This document shows positions 1 to 7,498 of a stretch of 50,064 nucleotides of DNA, in pieces. Source of the stretch: an uncultured bacterium (GTDB taxonomy: Bacteria > Cyanobacteriota > Vampirovibrionia > Gastranaerophilales > Gastranaerophilaceae); NCBI GenBank assembly GCA_949286885.1, contig CASEEG010000110.1, positions 1 to 50,064 of the forward strand. The letters are read 5' to 3'. The translations under genes and the position numbers were made by a program. How positions within the stretch are numbered: the stretch's first letter is position 1; each line of letters opens with the position of its first letter. The notes beneath the pieces were generated by a model. That model worked only from the letters and a program-made list of their open reading frames with translations, made no database searches and was not told where the DNA came from.

Positions 1-1463
1 AATCTGTTATGGTAAATTCAAATCCTGAAACGCTTTCGACAGATTTTGATGTTGCAACTAGGCTTTATTTTGAGCCGATGAATGTTGAAAATGTAATGAA
101 TATAATTAAAAAGGAAAATCCAATTGGCGTTATGGTACAATTTGGCGGACAAACCGCAATTAATCTTGCGCCAAAGCTTGCAAAACACGGTGTAAAAATC
201 CTTGGAACATCTTTAGAAAGTATTGACGCGGTTGAGGACAGGAAAGTTTTTGAAAAACTTTTAAAAGATTTAAAAATACCTCAACCAAAAGGCAAGGGGG
301 TAAGAAGTGCTCAAGAGGCGCTTGAAACAACTCGTGAGCTTGGATATCCTGTTTTGGTGCGCCCATCTTACGTTATAGGCGGACGTGGCATGCAGGTTGT
401 TTATAATGATGATGAGCTTTTAACCTACATTAATCAAGCTTTGCAATTTTCAAGCGAGCACCCTGTTTTAATTGACCAGTATATTGAGGGTCTAGAGGTT
501 GAACTGGACGCTGTGTCTGACGGCAAAGACATCTTGGTCCCCGGGATTTGCGAACACATTGAGCGAGCCGGTGTTCACAGTGGTGATTCTATGAGCATTT
601 ACCCGTCAAGAAATATAAGCCGCAAAAACGAGCGAAAACTTGTAAATTATGCACGTGCAATAGCTAAAAAGCTTAATATTAAAGGCTTAATGAACATTCA
701 ATTTATCATAAAAGATGATGTTGTTTATGTAATTGAAGTTAACCCGAGAGCCTCAAGAACTGTGCCTATTATGTCTAAAGTTACAGGTATTCCTATGGTA
801 AAAATGGCAATTAATGCGGCTCTTGGTAAGTCAATTCGCTCTTTTGGCTTTGGTACAGGGCTTTATAGAAAAACAAATCTTGTATGTGTTAAAATGCCTG
901 TGTTCTCTTTCCAAAAATTAAACAGAATTGACCCTGCACTTGCTCCTGAAATGAAGTCTACAGGCGAAGTTCTAGGGGTTGATACAAACTTTAAACGCGC
1001 GCTTTTAAAGTCTTTTATAGCGGCAGGTTACAAGTTTGGCGGCAAAAAACAAAGGGTACTTGTATCGCTTAACGACCATTACAAAAAACCTGCTCTAAAG
1101 ATTGTAAAAAGGCTGTTTTCACAAGGCTTTTTCATTATGGCAACGTGGGGGACGCACAAATTCCTTGAGCAAAACGGTGTGCCCTCAAAAATGATTGAGA
1201 AATTTATGATTGATAAACTCCAAAAACGTATGAAAAACGGGCGTTTGAGCTTTATTATAAACACTCCGACTCTGGGTAAAAACTCTCAAACAAGCGGTTT
1301 TCAAATAAGGACGATAGCTGAAATGTATGGTGTGCCTTGCTTTACATCAATTGATACGGCAAGAGCCTATCTAAGAGCTTATCGCACATTTGATAAAAAA
1401 GTTAACCTTGGAGTCGACACAATTACAAGCTACCGCAAAAAGAAGCTGTTGGGAATTTTTTGA
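1..1463 (+). CDS. carB: carbamoyl-phosphate synthase large subunit, C-terminal part (5' end outside window)
   Basis: CarB makes carbamoyl phosphate from bicarbonate, ATP and glutamine-derived ammonia for arginine and pyrimidine synthesis. The frame is open from the window edge (Ser-Val precede the first Met at 9), so this is the last ~484 of an expected ~1070 residues. Visible: the conserved VNSNPETLSTDFD start of the carbamate-phosphorylating half, the ATP-grasp loop RPSYVIGGRGM (~residues 118-128), metal-binding EVNPRASRT (~244-252), and a C-terminal MGS-like allosteric domain from ~335. The C-terminus KKKLLGIF is intact. carA is not in the window. A hairpin follows the stop. Confidence 0.95.
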   Translation, partial: SVMVNSNPETLSTDFDVATRLYFEPMNVENVMNIIKKENPIGVMVQFGGQTAINLAPKLAKHGVKILGTSLESIDAVEDRKVFEKLLKDLKIPQPKGKGVRSAQEALETTRELGYPVLVRPSYVIGGRGMQVVYNDDELLTYINQALQFSSEHPVLIDQYIEGLEVELDAVSDGKDILVPGICEHIERAGVHSGDSMSIYPSRNISRKNERKLVNYARAIAKKLNIKGLMNIQFIIKDDVVYVIEVNPRASRTVPIMSKVTGIPMVKMAINAALGKSIRSFGFGTGLYRKTNLVCVKMPVFSFQKLNRIDPALAPEMKSTGEVLGVDTNFKRALLKSFIAAGYKFGGKKQRVLVSLNDHYKKPALKIVKRLFSQGFFIMATWGTHKFLEQNGVPSKMIEKFMIDKLQKRMKNGRLSFIINTPTLGKNSQTSGFQIRTIAEMYGVPCFTSIDTARAYLRAYRTFDKKVNLGVDTITSYRKKKLLGIF

Positions 1464-1488
1464 AACCACAAACACAATAAAATAAAAA

Positions 1489-1508
1489 GGCGCAATTGCC
1501 ATTGCGCC
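1489..1508 (-). terminator. Rho-independent terminator, mainly for the minus-strand gene at 1521-1772
   Basis: A perfect 8-bp stem (GGCGCAAT / ATTGCGCC) closes a 4-nt loop. On the minus strand it is followed by a T-rich tract, the complement of AATAAAATAAAAA at 1476-1488. On the plus strand the trailing sequence is not T-rich, so it may stop carB transcripts only weakly. Confidence 0.7.
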
Positions 1509-1520
1509 CTATCTTCCAAA

Positions 1521-1772
1521 TTATTCTTCTATAATTTGTTGCATTTCTATATCGGGTTTACCCAATACTCTCACTAACTCCAATACAGAGGCTTTCATTT
1601 GGCATTTTTGTGAAGAGTTGTTGAAAAAATCAGTATAAAAGCAACCTTCGCAATTGCAGCCCCTTTTATAACATTCCATTGCCGTTGTTGTCCATCTTCT
1701 CACGGCAACTGCACGCCCAAAATCCCTACTTTTCAGCACGTTTAATCCCCCAATAATCTCTGTCCGTAACAA
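1521..1772 (-). CDS. conserved-looking small Cys-rich protein, function unknown
   Basis: 83 aa, not assigned to a family. Residues 34-45 hold a cysteine cluster (CYKRGCNCEGCFY), with one more Cys at ~57 in QKCQMKASVLELVRVLGKP, which looks like a metal- or redox-active small domain followed by a helix. The start is a TTG at 1770-1772, preceded by GAGG eight bases upstream and by a good promoter (1815-1842). The open frame upstream (to a stop at 1839-1841) has no ATG/GTG and overlaps the -10 box, so the TTG is preferred. It is a single-gene unit ending at the terminator at 1489-1508. Confidence 0.7.
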   Translation of the reverse strand: MLRTEIIGGLNVLKSRDFGRAVAVRRWTTTAMECYKRGCNCEGCFYTDFFNNSSQKCQMKASVLELVRVLGKPDIEMQQIIEE

Positions 1773-1814
1773 ACCTACAACCTCAAAAGGCTTGTCTGTA
1801 TTGAATTTAATATT

Positions 1815-1842
1815 ATTATAACCCTTAAGAGTGTTTAATCAA
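1815..1842 (-). promoter_or_regulatory. sigma70-type promoter of the Cys-rich gene
   Basis: Reading the minus strand: -35 TTGATT (1842-1837), a 16-nt spacer, -10 TATAAT (1820-1815, perfect). Predicted transcription start is near 1808, giving a ~36-nt leader that contains the GAGG ribosome site before the TTG. Confidence 0.65.
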
Positions 1843-2090
1843 GCTAATTTGGTGTAAATATTACGCTTTATTACAAAGTTGTAATGGCTTGCATGGTGCA
1901 TGTTTATGGAGTTGTGGGTACTTGTTAATCAAGCTTTGTCATGCTTTTGCTGATTGTGTACATGTAAAACCCATGCGTGGTGCATGATTTCATGATTTTT
2001 AGTGTAAAAAATATTATTAAGAAGTGTAAACATTTGACTTTTTTATAAAGATTATCCATGCCGATTTGGCATGGACTAAATTTTTACTAA
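1843..2090. other. gene-poor interval with degenerate short repeats
   Basis: No convincing gene in this stretch. It contains a TTACAA-AG-TTGTAA palindrome (~1872-1885), two GCATGGTGCATG-like blocks (~1891-1902 and ~1973-1986), three GTGTAAA words, and an inverted repeat CCATGCC-GATTT-GGCATGG (~2057-2075). CTTGATTAA occurs three times on the minus strand: at the end of the RHH gene, near 1930 and near 1837. Two tiny minus-strand frames (1929-1985, 1839-1901) begin Met-His-His-Ala; they have no ribosome site and are not called. Confidence 0.4.
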
Positions 2091-2116
2091 AAAAGCGGAC
2101 AAAATTGTCCGCTTTT
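2091..2116 (-). terminator. strong Rho-independent terminator after the RHH gene
   Basis: A 12-bp perfect stem, AAAAGCGGACAA / TTGTCCGCTTTT, with a 2-nt nominal loop (4+ nt in practice). It has T-runs on both sides, so it could act on either strand. On the minus strand it sits ~30 nt after the RHH gene stop. Confidence 0.85.
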
Positions 2117-2144
2117 TAAATCTCCTCCATAAATCCGTAGCCTT

Positions 2145-2333
2145 TTAATCAAGTAATGCTTCAAGAATTGCTGCATTTTTAGATGCAAATGAATTTTCTC
2201 TGATTTTTGTGCGTTGGATGTAAGTTCTCAATGCCTCACGGATAAGTTCGCTGCGAGAACGATTTTCTGTGTCTGCAACTTGATCGATTTCGTCTAAAAA
2301 TTTTTCGGGCATTGAAATAAGTACTCTAGCCAT
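2145..2333 (-). CDS. ribbon-helix-helix (CopG-type) DNA-binding protein
   Basis: 62 aa. The N-terminal strand RVLISMPEKFLDEIDQVA followed by RSRSELIREALRTYI is the classic RHH fold: residues 2-7 form the DNA-reading beta strand and 10-42 the two helices. The C-terminal ~20 residues are extra. The start is firm: AAAGGAG lies 7 nt before the ATG. No toxin-like partner is adjacent, so this is more likely a stand-alone repressor than an antitoxin. The 2334-2499 upstream region is extremely AT-rich with short ATATAT-type symmetric words that could be its own operator (inference). Confidence 0.85.
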   Translation of the reverse strand: MARVLISMPEKFLDEIDQVADTENRSRSELIREALRTYIQRTKIRENSFASKNAAILEALLD

Positions 2334-2499
2334 TTTTTTCTCCTTTAAAATATTTTTCTCTAATTCTCTTTTTTATGGGATGTTTACTGTTTTGTGCTCT
2401 TGTACATATATAAAAAATATATCTATTGAAAAATTGACTAAAAAAGATATATTTTGTATATTTTATGTTACAAAACTTAATATAAATTCTTGAAACTCG

Positions 2500-3627
2500 C
2501 TAGGCACTGTATTTTTTTCTTATTTCATTATCAATTTCAAATATGTCATCAAGTGAAAGATTGTAAATTGTTGAATGTTCGCAAAGTGCCTTTTCAACTG
2601 TTTTTTCAATATCTAAAAAGCTTATTTTACCCGTTAAAAAGTCATTAACGGCGACTTCATTTGCTGCATTTAAGACTATTGGTGCGCTTCCCCCTTTTTT
2701 GCCTGCATCATAAGCCATTTGCAAACAGGGGAATTTTTTAAAATCAGGTTTTTCAAATGTCATAGATTGACCAAACAAGCTAAAACCGTTTGTTTTAATA
2801 CCCTTTTGTCGCTTTGGGTAAGTAAGCGCATACTGAATTGGGATGTGCATAGAGGGAAAGCCTACTTGCGCAAGCATTGAGCCGTCTATGAACTCTACAA
2901 ACGAGTGCACAAGGCTTTGTGGATGAATTACAACTTTAATGTCGTCATAATCCATATTAAACAAGTGATGTGCTTCAATGACCTCTAAGCCTTTATTCAT
3001 AAGAGTTGCGCTATCTATTGTAATTTTTCTTCCCATATGCCAACGTGGGTGTTTTAGTGCTTCAAGCGCATTTGATTTTTCCATCTCTTCGCGCGTTTTG
3101 TTTAAAAAAGGCCCGCCGGAGGCTGTTATTACAAGCCTGTAGGCGTCGTTATTTTTATCGCTTAAGCACTGTAAAATTGCCGAGTGCTCAGAATCTACAG
3201 GCAAAATTTTGACCCCGTTTTCACGCGCTTTTTTCATTACAATATCCCCTGCCATAACAAGGGTTTCTTTGTTTGCAAGTGCGATGTCAATTTTATTTTC
3301 AATTGCCCTAAGCGTAGGCTTTAAGCCAATTTTGCCTGATGTAGCTACAAGAATAATGTCATTTTTTGTATCAGAGCAAATCTCCATTAAACCATCTAAT
3401 CCCCAGAATACCTGAAGATTGGGGAATTTTGATTTTATAAACTTAACGTCTTCCTCTCTTTGTACACTTACTTTTTGGGGATGATATTTTTCAATTTGCT
3501 GCGCCAAAAGTTGCACATTTTTACCTGCAGCCAGCGCTAAAACTTCATATTCATTAAGGTAATCCAGCACTTCAAGAGTTTGAGTACCTATTGAACCTGT
3601 TGAACCTAACAAAGTAATCTTTTTCAT
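2500..3627 (-). CDS. dxr: 1-deoxy-D-xylulose-5-phosphate reductoisomerase
   Basis: Second step of the MEP isoprenoid pathway: DXP to MEP using NADPH and a divalent metal, in the cytoplasm. 375 aa, normal length. Visible: the NADPH loop LGSTGSIGTQTLEV (7-20), NKETLVMAG (~120-128), the metal/substrate segment VDSEHSA (~144-150), TASGGPF (~169-175), HPRWHMG, and the second metal site NKGLEVIEAHHLF (~212-224). The start at 3627 has no Shine-Dalgarno; a TATAAT box lies 6 nt upstream, so the mRNA is probably leaderless. Confidence 0.97.
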   Translation of the reverse strand: MKKITLLGSTGSIGTQTLEVLDYLNEYEVLALAAGKNVQLLAQQIEKYHPQKVSVQREEDVKFIKSKFPNLQVFWGLDGLMEICSDTKNDIILVATSGKIGLKPTLRAIENKIDIALANKETLVMAGDIVMKKARENGVKILPVDSEHSAILQCLSDKNNDAYRLVITASGGPFLNKTREEMEKSNALEALKHPRWHMGRKITIDSATLMNKGLEVIEAHHLFNMDYDDIKVVIHPQSLVHSFVEFIDGSMLAQVGFPSMHIPIQYALTYPKRQKGIKTNGFSLFGQSMTFEKPDFKKFPCLQMAYDAGKKGGSAPIVLNAANEVAVNDFLTGKISFLDIEKTVEKALCEHSTIYNLSLDDIFEIDNEIRKKYSA

Positions 3628-3633
3628 AATGCC

Positions 3634-3661
3634 ATTATATTAAAAAAAGGGTTTAAAACAA
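3634..3661 (-). promoter_or_regulatory. dxr promoter, predicted leaderless start
   Basis: Minus strand: -35-like TTGTTT (3661-3656), a 16-nt spacer, perfect -10 TATAAT (3639-3634), then 6 nt to the dxr ATG. The predicted transcription start falls on or next to the A of the ATG. The -35 is weak (3 of 6). Confidence 0.6.
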
Positions 3662-3829
3662 ATTAGAAATTTTATTCAGCTTTTTTTCAATTATATTGCA
3701 TAAAAATACCTGCTCAGAGTTTGAGCATTGCTCATATTCAAGATATTTTATGCTTTGAAAAAGTACACAAAAGAGCATTTTGGTATCTAAAAAAAGTTCT
3801 TCTAAGAGCTGAATTTTTTCGGGTGTCAT
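3653..3829 (-). CDS. small unknown protein, 58 aa
   Basis: Too short for the usual ORF cutoff. It begins MTPEKIQLLEELFLDTKMLF, is mostly helical, and has two Cys in the middle and a Lys-rich end (EKKLNKISNLF). AAAGG lies 6 nt before the ATG, and a -10 TATAAT (part of the ATTATAAT at 3894-3901) lies ~65 nt upstream, so expression is plausible. Its 3' end overlaps the dxr promoter (3634-3661); transcription of this gene would run into dxr, possibly as one unit. No family recognised. Confidence 0.5.
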   Translation of the reverse strand: MTPEKIQLLEELFLDTKMLFCVLFQSIKYLEYEQCSNSEQVFLCNIIEKKLNKISNLF

Positions 3830-3874
3830 AAAAAACCTTTACAAAAAATAACTAAAATAAGCCAATAATTTCTA

Positions 3875-3896
3875 AATAAGAAATATATTTCTTATT
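3875..3896. promoter_or_regulatory. 22-bp perfect palindrome, likely operator
   Basis: AATAAGAAATA | TATTTCTTATT is symmetric at all 11 pairs. It lies between the divergent 58-aa gene (minus) and the HTH gene (plus) and touches the symmetric -10 at 3894-3901. The HTH-like product of 3955-4167 is the obvious candidate to bind it (inference). Confidence 0.6.
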
Positions 3897-3901
3897 ATAA
3901 T
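3894..3901. promoter_or_regulatory. symmetric -10 element ATTATAAT
   Basis: Contains TATAAT on both strands (plus 3896-3901, minus 3899-3894), positioned to start transcription toward the 58-aa gene and toward the HTH gene. One of several such elements in divergent intergenic regions of this window. Confidence 0.5.
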
Positions 3902-3918
3902 ATCCAAATACGACATAT

Positions 3919-3947
3919 TTGTCAATAATCGCCAAAATATTTATAAT
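3919..3947 (+). promoter_or_regulatory. strong sigma70-type promoter, predicted leaderless start
   Basis: -35 TTGTCA (3919-3924, 5 of 6), exactly 17 nt, then -10 TATAAT (3942-3947, perfect), then 7 nt to the ATG at 3955. The longer reading frame starting with TTG at 3919 would begin inside the -35 box, so it is rejected as the start. Confidence 0.75.
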
Positions 3948-3954
3948 TGAAACT

Positions 3955-4167
3955 ATGAAAATGAACTCATATTCCCTTGTTAAGGCGATTCTAAAGCAAG
4001 AGAAGAAAATATATAAAGACATAATTCCTCTTTTAGAGCAAAAGACAGGAAGGGTTTACAACCCTGACACTTTTTCAAAACGCATTAACCGCGGCAGTTT
4101 TACATACGACGAAATGCTTGCTCTGTGCGAGATTTTGGGCTATGAAATTGAAATTAAAAAACTTTAA
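3955..4167 (+). CDS. small XRE-like helix-turn-helix regulator
   Basis: 70 aa from the ATG at 3955. The pattern LVKAILKQEKKIYKDIIPLL ... DTFSKRINRGSFTYDEMLAL, then CEILGYEIEIKKL, matches a Cro/XRE-type HTH: recognition helix around NPDTFSKRINRG, last helix ending in the usual LGYEI. The start is chosen from the promoter (3919-3947), with no Shine-Dalgarno. A 22-bp palindrome lies upstream and suggests autoregulation. Its stop shares a TTAA tetranucleotide with the convergent gene at 4164. Confidence 0.75.
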   Translation: MKMNSYSLVKAILKQEKKIYKDIIPLLEQKTGRVYNPDTFSKRINRGSFTYDEMLALCEILGYEIEIKKL

Positions 4168-4478
4168 TTATTTTCTTTTGCCTCATCTTTTTTAATAAAA
4201 TCGCAAAGTTCTTCAAGGCGCTTATCTTCCATAGCGTCAATTAATGTTTGAATATTATCAAATTTTTTAAGCGCAAAACCTGTTTCAGCAAGCAAAACGC
4301 AAGAATTACAAAGTCTGTATTTGCCATATTGAATAGAACCTGCTAATGGTGCGTTTTTTCCGCAAGCGCTGCAGTCAAAATATTCATTTAACGAGTCGGG
4401 ATTTTCTTCAACATCATCTTTAAACATTTGCTCTACAACTTGTTGCATATTTGCAACAATTTTTTCTTTGTCCGTCAT
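4164..4478 (-). CDS. unknown protein with zinc-ribbon-like CxxC pairs
   Basis: 104 aa. An acidic helical N-terminus (1-32) is followed by CSACGKNAPL (36-45) and CNSCVLL (~57-63), a four-cysteine knuckle likely to bind zinc, then a helical acidic C-terminus. The start codon overlaps the stop of the upstream gene by 4 nt (ATGA-type), so the two are probably translated together. No family recognised. Confidence 0.7.
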   Translation of the reverse strand: MTDKEKIVANMQQVVEQMFKDDVEENPDSLNEYFDCSACGKNAPLAGSIQYGKYRLCNSCVLLAETGFALKKFDNIQTLIDAMEDKRLEELCDFIKKDEAKENN

Positions 4479-4819
4479 TTTACTTCATTCCTTAGGCTTA
4501 TTGATATCCCCTGCATTATGTTTTGAAAATCCTCATCAGACAAGCAAGATGCGGTTTTAAAAATTCTTGACAGGGGCATGGAATTATCATACCATCTTCT
4601 TTTATTTTGTTCTTTATAAAGCCCTAAAACTCTGTCTAGTCCCAAGCTTAGAGGTACTTCATCCCGCTCTCTGTTATTTGCCCTTATGACATCAATTACT
4701 TTAATTACTTCACGTGCAATTTCATAGTGCGAGCGAATGGTGAGTGTTTGCAGCACATCAAGAACCTCTCCTGTCCAGGGTTCTCTATCATACCAACGTT
4801 TTTTGATGTAGTTTGTCAT
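4475..4819 (-). CDS. unknown protein, operon partner of the CxxC protein
   Basis: 114 aa with two Arg-Trp-Tyr-Asp motifs (KRWYDREPW near 8-15 and RRWYDNSMP near 74-81), which suggests two related halves. Mainly helical and charged; no membrane segment. It overlaps the next gene by 4 nt. No clear Shine-Dalgarno or promoter was identified before 4819. Function unknown. Confidence 0.65.
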   Translation of the reverse strand: MTNYIKKRWYDREPWTGEVLDVLQTLTIRSHYEIAREVIKVIDVIRANNRERDEVPLSLGLDRVLGLYKEQNKRRWYDNSMPLSRIFKTASCLSDEDFQNIMQGISISLRNEVK

Positions 4820-4871
4820 AATCTAATCTTAGACTTATTTTTCTTGTTTGGCAACTTTCAAAAGAGTAACC

Positions 4872-5948
4872 CTAATCGTCCAAAAATTCGCAAAGTACTG
4901 AATTTGAAAGTAAAATGCCTTTTTTTGTTAGTTTATAACCCTGTGAAGTTTTTTGAATATGTTCGCTTGAGATGAATTTTTTTAGTTGTGGTGCATATTT
5001 TTTATTAAAATCAATAGAGAAAATTTTGTTGATTTCTTCAACATTTATGCCTTCAAGTTTTCTAAAACCTAAGAAAATATGTTCTTCAAGCAGATTTGTT
5101 TTATAAAATTTTTTTTGCGCTGTCGGGTCTTTTATATATTTTTCAATATCAACTTCATTTTCATATCGCCGGTTGTTTACAAAGCCTGCAGCACCTATGC
5201 CAAAACCCCAGTATGACTTGATATTCCAGTATGTTAAGTTATGGCGTGAGCAAAAACTTTTTTCTTTTGCAAAATTTGAAAATTCATAGTGGTAGTAATT
5301 TTTAAAGCTATCAAGTGCAAGTTCGTACATATCAGCCTGCATATCATCATCAGGCAAGTCTTTTGGCGGATTTAAATAAAAATCGCAATCACGTTCAATT
5401 TTTAAACCGTATAGCGAAATGTGTGGTGGGGCAAGTTTTTTAGCTATATTTAAAGTATTTTGCCAAATTTCTAAGGTTTGAGTTGGCAGACCATACATTA
5501 AATCAATACTAAAGTTTTTAAACCCTGCAAGTTCAATGTTTTCAATGCATTTAATAGCGTCATAAGAGTTGTGAATTCTGCCTGCAATTTTTAAAATCTC
5601 ATCATCAAAAGACTGCACTCCGAGGCTTATTCTATTTATGCCAATGTCAAAAAATGCTTTTAATTTATCTAAATCAGCGGTTTTTGGGTTCATTTCAAGC
5701 GTAATTTCGCAATTTTGAAAATTAAAACAATCAAGAATTTTTTTAATTTCAAAAGGGTCTAAAAGCGAGGGCGTGCCTCCACCAAAGTAAAGAGTTTCTA
5801 AAATTTCGCCCTTGTAAAAATTTTTAATTTCTAAGATTAATTTATCAATGTAAATGCTTTTGTAGCTTGGATTTATGCCTGATAAAAAAGAGCAGTAAGC
5901 ACATTTTTTTAAACAAAAAGGTATGTGAATATAGACACTTTTGGGCAT
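4872..5948 (-). CDS. hemW: HemW-like radical SAM protein (heme chaperone family)
   Basis: 358 aa from the ATG at 5948. The N-terminus SVYIHIPFCLKKCAYCSF carries the CxxxCxxC iron-sulfur/SAM motif. It continues with YFGGGTPSLL, EMNPKT, RISLGVQSFDD and the HemW-typical YGLPTQTLEIW, and a C-terminal HemN_C-like domain (~290-358). HemW proteins bind heme and resemble coproporphyrinogen dehydrogenase HemN; HemN activity is less likely because the extra HemN N-terminus is missing. The longer frame to 5993 adds 15 residues that overlap the -10 box, so 5948 is preferred. Confidence 0.9.
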   Translation of the reverse strand: MPKSVYIHIPFCLKKCAYCSFLSGINPSYKSIYIDKLILEIKNFYKGEILETLYFGGGTPSLLDPFEIKKILDCFNFQNCEITLEMNPKTADLDKLKAFFDIGINRISLGVQSFDDEILKIAGRIHNSYDAIKCIENIELAGFKNFSIDLMYGLPTQTLEIWQNTLNIAKKLAPPHISLYGLKIERDCDFYLNPPKDLPDDDMQADMYELALDSFKNYYHYEFSNFAKEKSFCSRHNLTYWNIKSYWGFGIGAAGFVNNRRYENEVDIEKYIKDPTAQKKFYKTNLLEEHIFLGFRKLEGINVEEINKIFSIDFNKKYAPQLKKFISSEHIQKTSQGYKLTKKGILLSNSVLCEFLDD

Positions 5949-5954
5949 AATAAT

Positions 5955-5962
5955 ATTATAAT
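5955..5962. promoter_or_regulatory. symmetric -10 element ATTATAAT between hemW and the SIS gene
   Basis: Minus TATAAT (5960-5955) is 6 nt from the hemW ATG, predicting a leaderless hemW mRNA. Plus TATAAT (5957-5962) precedes a ~15-nt leader with AAGGTG (5969-5974) before the SIS gene. No clear -35 for either direction. Confidence 0.65.
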
Positions 5963-5979
5963 ATAGATAAGGTGAATTT

Positions 5980-7038
5980 ATGATGTTTTTCAAAAAGCAA
6001 AAACAAACGCAAATGGAGCTTGAAATATTAGAGCAACCTGCAATTATAGGTGCTTTTATTGAAAAGTATGTTAAAAATTATGTGCTTTTAATTGACTTAC
6101 CTGCTCAAATTCAAAGTATAAAAATAGTTGCAAGCGGTTCATCTTACAATTGCGGGCTTTTGGGCAAAAGGTTTTTTGAAGACATTGCTAAAATTGATAC
6201 TAAAATTGAGTTTTCAGGTGAATTTGTGTGCAAAGATAAACAACCTGAAAAAGATGCGCTGTATATTTTTATAAGCCAATCAGGCGAGACTTATGACACA
6301 ACGCTTGCGGCAAAAAAAGTAAAAGAATCTGGCGCAATGACCCTTGCAATTGTAAACAATGAAAACTCGACTCTGTGGGATTTGTGCGACTATAAAATTA
6401 ACATTAACGCAGGCAAAGAAAATTCAATTGCAGCTACAAAGTCCTTTAGTGCCTCACTTTGCGCACTTTATTTGTGTGCGGTAAAAATTGCACAAAACAG
6501 TTTAAAAGATGTTACACCTTATTTAAAAAATATTTTAGATACACGAAATAAAATTGAAAATGTGCTTGATTTGACACTTAACATTGATAAAGCTGCAAAA
6601 TTTTTGTCAAAATACAGCGCATTTCCAACAGTGGGGCAAGGGGTGAATTATGCTCTTGCGCGAGAGTGTGCGCTAAAGATAAAAGAAACCTCCTACATTG
6701 ATGTAAATGCTTATTCTATGGGCGAATTTGTCCATGGGCATGTGGCAATTTTAAATAAAATTAACACCCTTATTGAAATTATTACAAGTGATTTTTGCGA
6801 CTTTGAAATTAAAACACTAAATAAAATTACAAATGATTATAAGCCTAAAAGTGTTGTAATTACCGATAGTGAGGAAGACTTTGGGACAGGAATTTCTGTT
6901 ATTATTCCATATTGCGAAGATATGCTTGTAAGGGTGTTGAGTGTTGTTTTTGTAATACAAATGCTTGCGCTAAAAATCGCACTTAGGCTCAAGCGCAATG
7001 TAGATAAACCCCATGGGCTGAATAAAGTTGTAAGTTAA
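5980..7038 (+). CDS. SIS-domain sugar isomerase/deaminase-like protein (GlmS C-terminal type)
   Basis: 352 aa with two SIS domains. Visible: SGSSYNCG (~52-59), SQSGETYDTTLAAK (~94-107), SIAATKSFSASL (~142-153), ECALKIKETS (~223-232) and a C-terminal KPHGLNKVVS that resembles the catalytic end of GlmS. The glutaminase domain of GlmS is absent, so it is an isomerase- or deaminase-only relative (NagB-II, FrlB or AgaS-like), acting on an amino-sugar or fructosamine phosphate in the cytoplasm. AAGGTG is 5 nt before ATG 5980 and 8 nt before ATG 5983; either may be used. It ends at a terminator. Confidence 0.85.
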   Translation: MMFFKKQKQTQMELEILEQPAIIGAFIEKYVKNYVLLIDLPAQIQSIKIVASGSSYNCGLLGKRFFEDIAKIDTKIEFSGEFVCKDKQPEKDALYIFISQSGETYDTTLAAKKVKESGAMTLAIVNNENSTLWDLCDYKININAGKENSIAATKSFSASLCALYLCAVKIAQNSLKDVTPYLKNILDTRNKIENVLDLTLNIDKAAKFLSKYSAFPTVGQGVNYALARECALKIKETSYIDVNAYSMGEFVHGHVAILNKINTLIEIITSDFCDFEIKTLNKITNDYKPKSVVITDSEEDFGTGISVIIPYCEDMLVRVLSVVFVIQMLALKIALRLKRNVDKPHGLNKVVS

Positions 7039-7043
7039 AACTA

Positions 7044-7068
7044 AAAACCGCCTGTTTGGGCGGTTTTT
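7044..7068. terminator. bidirectional Rho-independent terminator
   Basis: AAAAACCGCC - TGTTTG - GGCGGTTTTT. The GC stem is flanked by A5 and T5, so it works on both strands for the converging SIS gene (ends 7038) and the gene ending at 7072. Confidence 0.9.
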
Positions 7069-7071
7069 GAA

Positions 7072-7422
7072 CTAAAACGGTTTTGTTTGCGAAAGTTTAT
7101 TTCTTAATTCCCTAAACCTTGCAATGTCTTCCTGTGCTTTTGAGGTTTCTTTAAATAAAACCTGTGTTGCAGGGTGAATTATAACAATTGAGTCCATGTG
7201 AATTTCAAGAAAATCATATCTTCTTGGAGCATTAGAGGAGTTTTTGCCAATTATTTCAGCATTTGTAACAGCTAAAAAGCGTCTTTCCCTGTCGTTTAAT
7301 AGTTCTGTTAGTTCGCGGTTTGCTTTTGTTAACTTTGAAACATGCACAGTTCCCTTAATGTCGTGGTCCTTTGTAAGTATGCATACCTCTATAGGCATTG
7401 TTTGGCTATTATCATTTACCAT
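7072..7422 (-). CDS. conserved-looking small cytoplasmic protein, unknown function
   Basis: 116 aa. A beta-rich start (IEVCILTKDHDIKGTVHVSK, 11-30) leads into RELTELLNDRERRFLAVTNAEI, then HMDSIVIIHPATQ and a helical tail. The pattern (polar strand, a loss-of-function-style 'R..ELLND...FL.VTNA' block) resembles small DUF6812-like proteins found near regulatory loci; that match is tentative. AAGGAG is 6 nt before the ATG and there is a very good promoter. Confidence 0.7.
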   Translation of the reverse strand: MVNDNSQTMPIEVCILTKDHDIKGTVHVSKLTKANRELTELLNDRERRFLAVTNAEIIGKNSSNAPRRYDFLEIHMDSIVIIHPATQVLFKETSKAQEDIARFRELRNKLSQTKPF

Positions 7423-7445
7423 TTTTAACTCCTTATATGTGAAAT

Positions 7446-7474
7446 ATTATATATTATTTTTTGCACTATGTAAA
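7446..7474 (-). promoter_or_regulatory. promoter of the 116-aa gene
   Basis: Minus strand: -35 TTTACA (7474-7469, 5 of 6), a 17-nt spacer, perfect -10 TATAAT (7451-7446). It overlaps the promoter of the divergent glycosidase gene, for which TTGCAC (7461-7466), 17 nt and TAAAAT (7484-7489) can be read on the plus strand. Confidence 0.7.
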
Positions 7475-7498
7475 ATTTTTGTGTAAAATTAAGGGGAA

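Noticed and set aside
2334..2499. Toxin partner for the RHH protein
   Set aside because: No ORF of suitable length on either strand; the region is promoter-like and AT-rich.
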